Of a DNA stretch of 64,000 nt, positions 9,332 through 17,216 are shown in pieces. Under the pieces are notes generated by a model. The model saw only the letters and a program-made list of their open reading frames with translations, made no database searches and was not told the origin of the DNA. The stretch spans positions 186,001 to 250,000 of the forward strand of contig CAVQEH010000005.1 in the NCBI GenBank assembly GCA_963711455.1. Direction: 5' to 3'. Source of the DNA: DATFVA01 sp963711455. Lineage in GTDB: Bacteria > Bacteroidota > Ignavibacteria > Ignavibacteriales > Ignavibacteriaceae. The translations under genes were made by a program, and so were the position numbers. How positions within the stretch are numbered: the first letter of the stretch is position 1; every line of letters starts with the position of its first letter.

Positions 9332-10612
9332 TTACAAAATTTTATTTAGAAATGTTGCGGGATGCATTACCTCTATATTATTGTTGAACTTTTTAACACC
9401 ATGAGATATTTGAAGAAGGCATCCGGGGTTTGCAGTTAAGACAATTTCAGCCTTTGTTTTTCCGATATTCATCATTTTATGCTTTAGTAGTTCCATCGAG
9501 GTATCGTTATGCAGCAAATTATAAATGCCGGCACTCCCACAGCATTTGGTTGAATCTTCGAGTGGAATCAGGTTTATTCCCGGTACTTTATTAAGCAGTT
9601 CCCTCGGCTGGTTATAAATCTTTTGTGTATGAACATGGTGGCAGGCATCATGATAAGTTATATCTTTGTCATAGTTTTTGAATCTTGACGAGATATCGGT
9701 TTCAAGTAAAAATTCTGTCAGATCTTTTACTTTAGAAGAAAATATTTTTGCCTTTTCAGCAAGGTTATTGTCATCTTTAAACAACTCACCGTATTCCTTC
9801 ATAAAAGCACCACAGCCTGCGGAGTTTGAGATAAGATAGTCATATTCATATTTACCAAACTCATTAATATTTTTTAAGGCAAGCTCTTTAGCAGTTTTGA
9901 TATCTCCGTTATGAGCATTCAATGAACCGCAGCAGGTTTGATGTATTGGTGAAATTACAACTGCACCAATTTTATTCAGAAGCTCTATTGTATCTTTATT
10001 GATGTCAGGAAAAAGGACATTCATCAGGCAGCCATAAGAAAAAGCCAGCCTGTATTTTTCTTTTTCTGATGGTTTGTTAACCTCTTTTATAAAGCTGTCA
10101 CTAAATTCTTTCGGAATTAAGGGTGAAAGTTCTTCAATTTTTGAGAGTTTACCGGAAATATATTTTAGTACTCCTGAAGAGCGGATAAATTTTTGCAATC
10201 CGGATTTCTGATAAAATCTTAAAAGTTTTGCAGCAATCTTAATCCTGTTTTTATAAGGAATTATTCTCTTAAGAAAAAATGTTTTAATGAAAGAACCATA
10301 ACCGTTATTTTCAACTTCAACCCTTGCGGCTTCAAGCATGGTACCGAATTTCACCCCGGCAGGACAAGCAGTTTCACAAGCCTGGCAATCGAGACAAAAA
10401 TTCATTTCGTATGCAAAAGTATCTGTAATTGGTAAACTTCCTTCTGCAACGGACTTAATCAATTTTATTCTTCCACGTGGTGATGATCTTTCAAATCTTG
10501 TCAGATCATAAGTCGGGCAGCTAGTTAAGCACATTCCGCAATGAATACATTGAGAATAAATATCTGTGAGCTCTTTTATTTGGGTTAAAGTATTGGAGTT
10601 ATCTTTTTTCAA
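9332..10612 (-). CDS. glcF: GlcF-type iron-sulfur subunit of glycolate/lactate oxidase
   Basis: The 426-residue protein has two N-terminal 4Fe-4S motifs, CIHCGMCLTSCPTY and CLDCQACETACPAG, then two cysteine-rich CCG domains (GCLMNVLFP with CCGSLNAHNG; CHHVHTQ with CCGSAGIYN). This is the GlcF layout. It passes electrons from the flavin subunit GlcD to the quinone pool, so it works at the cytoplasmic membrane in oxidation of a 2-hydroxy acid. The gene begins four bases after glcD. Glycolate versus D-lactate as substrate cannot be decided from sequence alone. Confidence 0.85.
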   Translation of the reverse strand: MKKDNSNTLTQIKELTDIYSQCIHCGMCLTSCPTYDLTRFERSSPRGRIKLIKSVAEGSLPITDTFAYEMNFCLDCQACETACPAGVKFGTMLEAARVEVENNGYGSFIKTFFLKRIIPYKNRIKIAAKLLRFYQKSGLQKFIRSSGVLKYISGKLSKIEELSPLIPKEFSDSFIKEVNKPSEKEKYRLAFSYGCLMNVLFPDINKDTIELLNKIGAVVISPIHQTCCGSLNAHNGDIKTAKELALKNINEFGKYEYDYLISNSAGCGAFMKEYGELFKDDNNLAEKAKIFSSKVKDLTEFLLETDISSRFKNYDKDITYHDACHHVHTQKIYNQPRELLNKVPGINLIPLEDSTKCCGSAGIYNLLHNDTSMELLKHKMMNIGKTKAEIVLTANPGCLLQISHGVKKFNNNIEVMHPATFLNKIL

Positions 10613-10616
10613 ATTT

Positions 10617-12041
10617 TCAGTCGATAATTTTTTCCGAAGGATAGAGTACTTCGCATTTTGGGCTTAATGAAAAAATCTTTCCCGGGTTAAGGATATTGTT
10701 TTCATCTATAGAAGCTTTAATTTTTTTCATCATTTCCAGTCCAGGTAGTCCCGCAACATTTTCAAGGAACTGTTTTTTTGCAAGCCCGGTTCCGTGTTCT
10801 CCTGTAATTGTTCCGCCAAGCTTTATCGCTTCATTAAATATGAATTCAAAAGCTTTATGAGCTCTATTAATTTCTGTCTTATCTCTTTCATCTGTAAGGC
10901 AGGTTGGATGAATATTCCCATCACCAGCGTGCCCGAAGTTTCCAAAAATAACATCGAATCTTCGGGAAGCTTCATTTACTTTTTCAATTATCACAGGAAG
11001 CTCGCTTCTTGGTACGGTTGCATCTTCTAAAATTGCAGTTGGTCTTTTTCGTGCAAGAGCGCTGAAGGCAGTTCTTCTAGCTGTTTTTAAACGGTTAGAT
11101 TCTTCAGTATCTTTTGCAGATTTGATAAATGACGATTTATTTTTTTTCAGAATATTAATTATCATTTCAGCATCTTCCTGAACAGAACTGCCTCTACCAT
11201 CAACTTCAATTAATAATACCGCTTCACTGTTTACAGGCAAACCAATATGAGTATAATCCTCCACACATTTTATTGTTGTATTATCAAGGAATTCCATCAT
11301 TGAAGGAATGATATGAGAAGAAATAATTCCGGCAACAGCTTTTGCCGCATCACTCAGGTAATCAAAATAAGCAAGCATTGTAATTGATGAGGTTGGTTTG
11401 GGCAGAAGTTTTAACAAAATTTTTGTAATGATTCCAAGTGTGCCTTCGCTTCCTACAATAAAGTCCCTCAAATTATATCCGGCAACATCTTTCATATTTT
11501 TTCCACCTGTCTTTAATAATTCCCCATTCGGGAGAATCATTTCAACACCAAGGACATAATTTTTTGTTACGCCGTATTTTAATCCTCTTAATCCCCCCGC
11601 ATTGTTTGCAACATTACCTCCGATGGTACAGACATTTAAGCTCCCGGGATCGGGAGGATAGAACAAATTCAATTTTTCAACCTCATTCTGAAGCACCCCG
11701 GTTATTACTCCCGGCTCAACCAATGCAGTTAGATTAGATGAATCAATCTCAAGTATACGGTTCCATTTAGTCATAACTATGACAAGAGAATTTTCAACAG
11801 GGATTGCACCCCCGCTTAATCCTGTTCCTGATCCTCTTGGTACAATAGGAAATTTTTCCTGGTTGGCAAGTTTTACAATCTCAGAAATTTGTTCATCATT
11901 TTCAGGGAATACTATTGCTTCCGGAAGCTGTGAGAATAGCGGAGTGGCATCGTAGGAATAGGTTAACCTATCTTCATAAGAATCAGTGTAATTTTTCCCG
12001 CCTACAATACTCTTAATTTTTTCTTTAACCGAAGCATTCAT
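10617..12041 (-). CDS. glcD: GlcD-type FAD-binding oxidase subunit
   Basis: The 474-residue protein has the FAD_binding_4 (PCMH) motif PRGSGTGLSGGAIP near residue 70 and the stretch CTIGGNVANNAGG. The C-terminal FAD-oxidase domain has NFGHAGDGNIHPT and GGTITGEHGTGLAK, with the conserved His residues of the active site. It oxidises glycolate or D-lactate (FAD-linked) and forms a complex with GlcF, which follows four bases downstream. Length is as expected. The C-terminus carries about 20 extra residues after the usual NPGKIF end. Confidence 0.87.
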   Translation of the reverse strand: MNASVKEKIKSIVGGKNYTDSYEDRLTYSYDATPLFSQLPEAIVFPENDEQISEIVKLANQEKFPIVPRGSGTGLSGGAIPVENSLVIVMTKWNRILEIDSSNLTALVEPGVITGVLQNEVEKLNLFYPPDPGSLNVCTIGGNVANNAGGLRGLKYGVTKNYVLGVEMILPNGELLKTGGKNMKDVAGYNLRDFIVGSEGTLGIITKILLKLLPKPTSSITMLAYFDYLSDAAKAVAGIISSHIIPSMMEFLDNTTIKCVEDYTHIGLPVNSEAVLLIEVDGRGSSVQEDAEMIINILKKNKSSFIKSAKDTEESNRLKTARRTAFSALARKRPTAILEDATVPRSELPVIIEKVNEASRRFDVIFGNFGHAGDGNIHPTCLTDERDKTEINRAHKAFEFIFNEAIKLGGTITGEHGTGLAKKQFLENVAGLPGLEMMKKIKASIDENNILNPGKIFSLSPKCEVLYPSEKIID

Positions 12042-12080
12042 CTAAAGTATTTCATTGAAAAGAAATTAAACTGAAAGAGA

Positions 12081-12368
12081 TCAGAAGGCAATTCTGCTCA
12101 GGATTATCCTAACAATTATAGCAATAATTATTGCGATTCCTATATATATAAGAAGATTCCGAATTGATTTAAGAGTAAATACGGCAGTCGATCTGTAACC
12201 TCTCCAGCCGCATTTTTTACATTTGTATATTCTAAGAAAGGTTATTCGCTTTACTAATTTTTCTTTCCGGTTACGGGAATGTGACCTGTATATAGATCCT
12301 TCGGAAAAACAGGAAGGACATTTTTCAAATGCCGGGTTCTTTCTTTGTATAATTACAAATGATTTCAT
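12081..12368 (-). CDS. small zinc-ribbon protein with C-terminal membrane segment
   Basis: The 95-residue protein has CPSC near residue 17 and CKKCGW near residue 50, a Cys4 zinc-ribbon arrangement with a basic stretch between. A strongly hydrophobic segment follows from about 71 to 91. It is therefore probably a tail-anchored cytoplasmic-face protein. I do not recognise a named family. It lies 39 bases upstream of glcD and may be its first operon partner; no function can be assigned. Confidence 0.6.
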   Translation of the reverse strand: MKSFVIIQRKNPAFEKCPSCFSEGSIYRSHSRNRKEKLVKRITFLRIYKCKKCGWRGYRSTAVFTLKSIRNLLIYIGIAIIIAIIVRIILSRIAF

Positions 12369-12449
12369 CTTCCTGACTGAAAATTCTGCGTGTTAAAATA
12401 CCAGTATTTAGGAAGTGTTTAAAGATTTATATCAACTTCAAAGATATTA

Positions 12450-14102
12450 TTATTTATAATTTAATAACCTGTTATAAATTTTTTCATTTGAAATTATAGA
12501 GACCGCTGCCTGAAACTGGGAATCATTATCAAGCGCTTCAATTACTCTTCCGTTAGAACCAAGATATCTTGAAGCGAGTTCTGCTTTGAGTTCTCTTAAA
12601 ATCTCCGATTTATAAATTTGCATCTCGCTCCCATCAATCTGGTTAAACTGCTCTTTCAGTTTCTGAAGTTCAGAATGTATAGATGGATCAAGCTTTTTAT
12701 TATCTGCGTCCACAATCATCTTATTTATAGATTTCTCTGCATCAGAACTATATTCAAATTTTTCACTCTTAAGGTATCTATTAAAATCATCGAAAAGTTT
12801 CTCATCTTTTATTGATGAGAAAGAATCATTCTGATGATTATAATAATAGTGGTCTGCAAATTTAAAGAACATACCTTTTGCAAGAAGATATTTAGTCACG
12901 TCTCCTTCAATTTTAAAATCAATAGTAGTATCGGGAGTTATCCCACCAGCACCGTACACAGGTCTTTTATTATCAGTTAAATATTTACTTGCCAGAATTG
13001 AATCAGCCCCGTTTATAACCTTGTTATTTTCAGCATAGTTTATTTTCTGAATACACCTTCCGCTAGGTGTATAATATTTTGCAGTGGTAATTTTAAGTGA
13101 TGCATTATAATTCAAAGGTGTTATCGTCTGAACTAACCCTTTACCATAAGATTTAGTTCCAAGAATTACTCCCCTGTCATGATCCTGCATTGCACCTGCA
13201 ACAATTTCAGAAGCTGAAGCGGATCCATCATTTATAAGAACAACGAGCTTTGCATTTCCGGCAAACGGTTCCTGATCTGCAAAATACTGGTTTACGTTTG
13301 TATCATCTCTACCTTTTGTAGTGACAATTAAATCTCCTTTTGGAAGAAACTTATCACAGATATCAACTGCAACATCAAGCAGCCCACCGGGGTTGCCGCG
13401 TAAATCAAGTACAACGGATTTTATTTCTTTTTTTGCTTTAAGTTCTTTAAGCGCATTCAATACTTCGGAAGCTGCTGAGCGACTGAAGCTTGAAAGTTTC
13501 AAATAAACATTATTACTGTTCTCCGGGACAAAACCGTAGTAGGTAAGATTTCTAACGAGCACTTCTTCCCTTATTAAATTAAAATGGATTGTATCCTGCT
13601 CTTCATTCCGAACAATAGTCAACTCAACAGTTGTCCCGGGTTCACCTTTTACAAGTTGGGAAACATCATCAATATTTTCCGGGGTTATTTTTACACTATC
13701 GGCTCCGATAATTTCATCACCAACCCGTACACCCTGCCTTTGCGCAGAATAACCATCAAGAACTTCAACTACTGTTACTGCACTTCCCCTTACTCCAATT
13801 GATATTCCAACACCGCCATACTTACCGTTTGTTATAAGATCAATTTCATCTTTCTTGTTGCCGTCAATAAAAATTGTATATGGATCTAAAGTTCCCAGCA
13901 TTCCTTCAATTCCTGCACGCATAAATTGTTCGGGATTAATATTATCAACATAATTAAGAGAAATTTCTTTGTATACTTTTCCAAACAAATCTATGTTTTT
14001 CGAAATCTGGAAATAGACATCATCATCACCGGAAAAAAATCCTGAAAATAAAAGTACTACAATCGCTCCGGTTAAATATAATTTCCAATGCTTCAGGTTC
14101 AT
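12450..14102 (-). CDS. C-terminal processing peptidase, S41 family (CtpA/Prc type)
   Basis: The 550-residue protein has an N-terminal membrane/signal segment (about 8-22), a PDZ domain (about 95-170, GGVGISIGV and YSAQRQGVRVGDEI) and a tail-specific protease core. The catalytic Ser is in NDGSASASE (Ser296) and the Lys in SYGKGLVQ (Lys321), 25 residues apart as in CtpA. It cuts proteins near their C-termini in the periplasm. The last 150 residues are a Lys/Glu-rich helical region as in other FCB members. It starts four bases after tmk. Confidence 0.9.
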   Translation of the reverse strand: MNLKHWKLYLTGAIVVLLFSGFFSGDDDVYFQISKNIDLFGKVYKEISLNYVDNINPEQFMRAGIEGMLGTLDPYTIFIDGNKKDEIDLITNGKYGGVGISIGVRGSAVTVVEVLDGYSAQRQGVRVGDEIIGADSVKITPENIDDVSQLVKGEPGTTVELTIVRNEEQDTIHFNLIREEVLVRNLTYYGFVPENSNNVYLKLSSFSRSAASEVLNALKELKAKKEIKSVVLDLRGNPGGLLDVAVDICDKFLPKGDLIVTTKGRDDTNVNQYFADQEPFAGNAKLVVLINDGSASASEIVAGAMQDHDRGVILGTKSYGKGLVQTITPLNYNASLKITTAKYYTPSGRCIQKINYAENNKVINGADSILASKYLTDNKRPVYGAGGITPDTTIDFKIEGDVTKYLLAKGMFFKFADHYYYNHQNDSFSSIKDEKLFDDFNRYLKSEKFEYSSDAEKSINKMIVDADNKKLDPSIHSELQKLKEQFNQIDGSEMQIYKSEILRELKAELASRYLGSNGRVIEALDNDSQFQAAVSIISNEKIYNRLLNYK

Positions 14103-14106
14103 TTTA

Positions 14107-14730
14107 TCAAATCTCCTTCTTTTCTAAAAAACTAATCTCCTCAACAATATCATTGTGAATGTTTTCGATCGATTTCATACCGTTTATAACGTGTACTCTG
14201 CTTTCCTGATCGGCGATATAGAGATAACCGGCCCGGACTTTATTATAAAAATCAGCATCAGAAACTTCAATCCTGTCGGGATCAAAATTTTTCATCTTGC
14301 TTTTTCGTTTTCCGGCTTCTTCAACTGATATATCAATAAAAAAAGTTATGTCGGGGATTGTCTCACCGATAGCCAGACTGTTAATATGATTAACCGATTC
14401 AATATCAATTCCTCGTCCAAAGCCCTGGTATGCAGTAGTAGAATCGTGAAATCGATCCGAAATTACATAGATTCCCTGATTAAGATAAGGTCTAATTTTT
14501 TCCCTAACCAACTGGGCACGTGCAGCAGAAAAAAGAAATATTTCAGTTTCCATTACCATGCGGTTATGTTTTTTATCGAGTAAAATTGATCTGACCAGTT
14601 CAGAAATTTCCGTTCCTCCCGGTTCCCTTATTATTTCTACGTTTTTATTCTGCCGAAGGAAAAATTTTCTGAGCAGTTCAACCTGGGTTGATTTACCGCA
14701 AAAATCTATGCCTTCAAAAGTTATAAACAT
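14107..14730 (-). CDS. tmk: thymidylate kinase
   Basis: The 207-residue protein begins MFITFEGIDFCGKSTQVELL, a P-loop in which the family Gly-Ser/Ala is replaced by FC (GIDFCGKST; usual GxDGAGKST). The dTMP-binding DR motif is present as ISDRFHDSTTAYQG, and an Arg-rich REPGGTEISE follows the P-loop as expected. It converts dTMP to dTDP in the cytoplasm. The gene sits between a YbbR protein (20 bases upstream) and ctpA (four bases downstream). Length is normal. Confidence 0.92.
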   Translation of the reverse strand: MFITFEGIDFCGKSTQVELLRKFFLRQNKNVEIIREPGGTEISELVRSILLDKKHNRMVMETEIFLFSAARAQLVREKIRPYLNQGIYVISDRFHDSTTAYQGFGRGIDIESVNHINSLAIGETIPDITFFIDISVEEAGKRKSKMKNFDPDRIEVSDADFYNKVRAGYLYIADQESRVHVINGMKSIENIHNDIVEEISFLEKKEI

Positions 14731-14749
14731 AATGACGATTTTCCGTTTG

Positions 14750-15658
14750 TTAAAATTTTTTGATTATATATCGCAGCCTATCAGGCTTAATATATTCGAG
14801 TGAAGTATTGTCCGGAAGATTAATTTGCGGGACAATACTGCCTAGAGTATCAAGAACAACCTCACGGTAATTAACAAAAGCCTTAATATTATCCCTGTTC
14901 ATCTTTCCCAATATTTCAATTCCGGCTTTTACACTGACTGATATTTTATTAGGCAAAAGTACAACATCCCGATCAACCGGTAAATCAATTACCTGTACGT
15001 TTACGTCCTCAAATGTTTTATCTACTATTTTCTGAATATTTAAATCCACATTTACTTCTTTATTCTGATAAATTACTCCCGGTAAATCCTCAAGAGGTAC
15101 GATTTCAATTGATTTATTATCAAGGTTTTTAAATGATTTTCTTTTGGTATAAACAAAGGTAAGATTCTTAACTACACTTTTAGGTCCATAGACTGTTGTA
15201 GAATCAGGATATATTTTAATAGGAGTAGCCAGACCATAACCGGATTTATAATTGAGATCAAGGTCAGGAATAATAGAAACTTTTTTCATAAAATCTTTTT
15301 CAACATAAAATGATAAAGTGTCAGGCGAAATATCAATCACATCAATATCAGAAGTTAACCACTGATTTTCTGAAAGGTAATTATACAGGTTAACACTTAT
15401 TCTGCCGCTGTCATCAACCGAAATATTATAATCAGATTTTGTTGTGAGATTTACTCCCAGAAGTTTCCAGCCTTTCCCTTTTAATTTTACAGAAACATCT
15501 TTTGGTATCTTTGAGGCAGTGGAATATCCGGGTGGAAAATTACTTAAATTAATGGGGACATTTACCGTAGCATAATAATCATAAGACAATGAAATGGATA
15601 TCCAAAGGATAATTGAAAAAATTACAGATAAAATTATTATGTGCCAGTTTTTTTTCAT
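14750..15658 (-). CDS. YbbR-like (CdaR-type) membrane protein
   Basis: The 302-residue protein starts with one membrane segment (about 5-22) and then consists of beta-rich YbbR-like repeats on the outer side: VNVPINLSNFPPGY, DSTTVYGPKSVVKNL and VDRTFEDVNVQV-like stretches (residues about 35-300). In Firmicutes YbbR/CdaR regulates the diadenylate cyclase CdaA. No cyclase gene is adjacent here, so the role is open. The next visible downstream gene on the strand is tmk. Confidence 0.7.
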   Translation of the reverse strand: MKKNWHIIILSVIFSIILWISISLSYDYYATVNVPINLSNFPPGYSTASKIPKDVSVKLKGKGWKLLGVNLTTKSDYNISVDDSGRISVNLYNYLSENQWLTSDIDVIDISPDTLSFYVEKDFMKKVSIIPDLDLNYKSGYGLATPIKIYPDSTTVYGPKSVVKNLTFVYTKRKSFKNLDNKSIEIVPLEDLPGVIYQNKEVNVDLNIQKIVDKTFEDVNVQVIDLPVDRDVVLLPNKISVSVKAGIEILGKMNRDNIKAFVNYREVVLDTLGSIVPQINLPDNTSLEYIKPDRLRYIIKKF

Positions 15659-15672
15659 CTCTTAAATATAAA

Positions 15673-15700
15673 TAAAAAAACTCCACTAAAAAGCGGAGTT
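15673..15700 (-). terminator. rho-independent terminator after the microcompartment shell pair
   Basis: On the minus strand AACTCCGC and GTGGAGTT form an eight-pair stem (one G-U) with a six-base loop, followed directly by seven T. It ends the transcript of the two BMC genes before the YbbR gene. Confidence 0.75.
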
Positions 15701-15726
15701 AAAAAGAAGAAACGTTAAAAAATTCT

Positions 15727-16437
15727 TCAAAGTATTTTTTTAAAATATTCTATTAATTCATTTCTATTAGCCCGTGATATTTCTCTGCCCTGAATCGGGA
15801 ATCCTTCTGTTACTCTTGCCTGTTTTCTTAACTGGTGAACGTTTAATTTTTCCAATTCCCCTATAGACAATGGGGCAGTTGAAGATGTCTCCTTTTCCTC
15901 AATCTTTTCTTTTGCCTCTTCTTTTTCAGCTTTTATTCCCAGCGCTTCCATTCTCAATCTTTCCAGATGATCGGTTGTACCTGTAAAAAGATTTTCATCT
16001 TCAGATGATTTTTTTGTCTCAGCTTTTTCTGTTTTTTCGGTTACCTGTTTATCAATTTCAGAAACAGGTTGAGTCTCTTTAATGCTTCTATCATCTTCCT
16101 TTAATTTTTCTTCGGGGGAAAGTTTAACAGATTTAGAAGGCTTATCTCTTTTTACTTCTTCATCTTTAATCTCGGGAAGAATTAGTTCCATTTGTGAATC
16201 GGGCTGGGGAATTACATGAGTGGAGATAAGAGTACCAACTCTTTTTGCAGCAGCCGCACCGGCATCAACCGAAGCTTTAACTGCAGCTACCTCACCAACT
16301 ACTTTAATAGTAACAAGTGCAGGACTGACAATTTCCTTACCTACAAGAGTAACGTTAGATGTTTTAACCATGGCATCTGCTGCTTCTATAGCCGCAACAA
16401 GGCCACGGGTTTCTACCAACCCTAATGCTTTAGGCAT
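15727..16437 (-). CDS. BMC-domain shell protein with charged linker and Rho_N/SAP-like tail
   Basis: Residues 1-88 are a single BMC domain (KALGLVETRGLVAAIEAADA; VDAGAAAAKRVGTLISTHVI), the hexamer-forming unit of microcompartment shells. The residues at the expected pore turn read SPA where the neighbour gene has GGG. Residues 90-188 are a Lys/Glu-rich low-complexity linker. Residues 190-236 (SIGELEKLNVHQLRKQARV to NELIEYFKKIL) look like a Rho_N/SAP-type small helical domain, often nucleic-acid binding. This recalls EutK, which carries a C-terminal helix-turn-helix. No enzyme or BMC-P vertex gene is near. The gene starts three bases after the other BMC gene. Confidence 0.85.
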   Translation of the reverse strand: MPKALGLVETRGLVAAIEAADAMVKTSNVTLVGKEIVSPALVTIKVVGEVAAVKASVDAGAAAAKRVGTLISTHVIPQPDSQMELILPEIKDEEVKRDKPSKSVKLSPEEKLKEDDRSIKETQPVSEIDKQVTEKTEKAETKKSSEDENLFTGTTDHLERLRMEALGIKAEKEEAKEKIEEKETSSTAPLSIGELEKLNVHQLRKQARVTEGFPIQGREISRANRNELIEYFKKIL

Positions 16438-16440
16438 ATG

Positions 16441-16719
16441 TTACTTTCTTTTGGGCAGTATTGATTCTACTTCCAAATGTGGACGCGGAATGACGTGTAC
16501 AGATATTAATTCACCTACTCTCTGAGCCGCAGCGGCACCGGCATCTGTGGCTGCTTTAACAGCGCCGACATCGCCTCTTACCATTACAGTAACGTAACCG
16601 CCTCCGATAGTTTCTTTCCCCAGAAGTTCCACTTTAGCTGCTTTCACCATTGCATCTGCCGCTTCAATGGCTCCAACCAACCCCTTGGTTTCGATCATTC
16701 CGAGTGCATCAAGTGACAT
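16441..16719 (-). CDS. BMC-domain hexameric shell protein (PduA/CcmK type)
   Basis: The 92-residue protein is a canonical BMC-H unit: ALGMIETKGLVGAIEAADAM, pore turn TIGGGYV, VRGDVGAVKAATDAGAAAA, then LISVHVIPRPH. Such proteins form hexamers that tile the shell of a bacterial microcompartment. The ATG is preceded by GGGAG at good spacing. It is followed after three bases by a longer BMC protein and then a terminator. The 59-base gap to ruvX upstream leaves open whether the pair has its own promoter. Cargo enzymes are not in this window. Confidence 0.95.
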   Translation of the reverse strand: MSLDALGMIETKGLVGAIEAADAMVKAAKVELLGKETIGGGYVTVMVRGDVGAVKAATDAGAAAAQRVGELISVHVIPRPHLEVESILPKRK

Positions 16720-16778
16720 AAACGTGCTCCCATTAATGAATTTATGATGTCCGAAAATAGCTTATAGGACTATAAATG

Positions 16779-17216
16779 TCAATTTAAAGAGTCAAGATAT
16801 TCCTGGAGAATTATTGCAGCAGAATTCCGGTCAATCAATCCCTTCTCCCTTCTTCTTGATTTTTTAGTGACAGATTCAAGTATTTTTTCCTGTGCTAAAA
16901 CAGAAGTATACCTCTCATCCCATAAAATAATTTCTTTATTAAATTTATTTTGGAGGTCTTTTGCAAATTTTTCTATTGATCTGGTAATATCAGATTTGCT
17001 CCCGCTGTCATCTAACGGATAACCTAAAATAATTTTTGTAACATTTTTTTCTTTAATTATTTTCTCGAGCTCTTTCCAGATATTTTTATCATTAAGGAGA
17101 GTTTTAAATGGATAAGCAAAAATATTTAAAGGATCGCCCAGGGCAAGACCTATTCGCTTTAATCCAAAATCAATTGCTAATAATCTGGCAGGTTCGTCCA
17201 AAAGATTATCAGGCAT
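16779..17216 (-). CDS. ruvX: RuvX/YqgF Holliday-junction resolvase-like nuclease
   Basis: The 145-residue protein has the RNase H-like fold motifs of YqgF: LLAIDFGLKRIGLALGD, KIILGYPLDDSGSKSD, ILWDERYTSV and a C-terminal IDRNSAAIILQEYL. Acidic residues Asp in AIDFG, Glu in WDERYT and Asp in IDRNSA match the catalytic set. Roles described for the family are Holliday-junction resolution and 16S rRNA 5' end maturation. The start overlaps the rel stop by one base. Confidence 0.9.
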   Translation of the reverse strand: MPDNLLDEPARLLAIDFGLKRIGLALGDPLNIFAYPFKTLLNDKNIWKELEKIIKEKNVTKIILGYPLDDSGSKSDITRSIEKFAKDLQNKFNKEIILWDERYTSVLAQEKILESVTKKSRRREKGLIDRNSAAIILQEYLDSLN

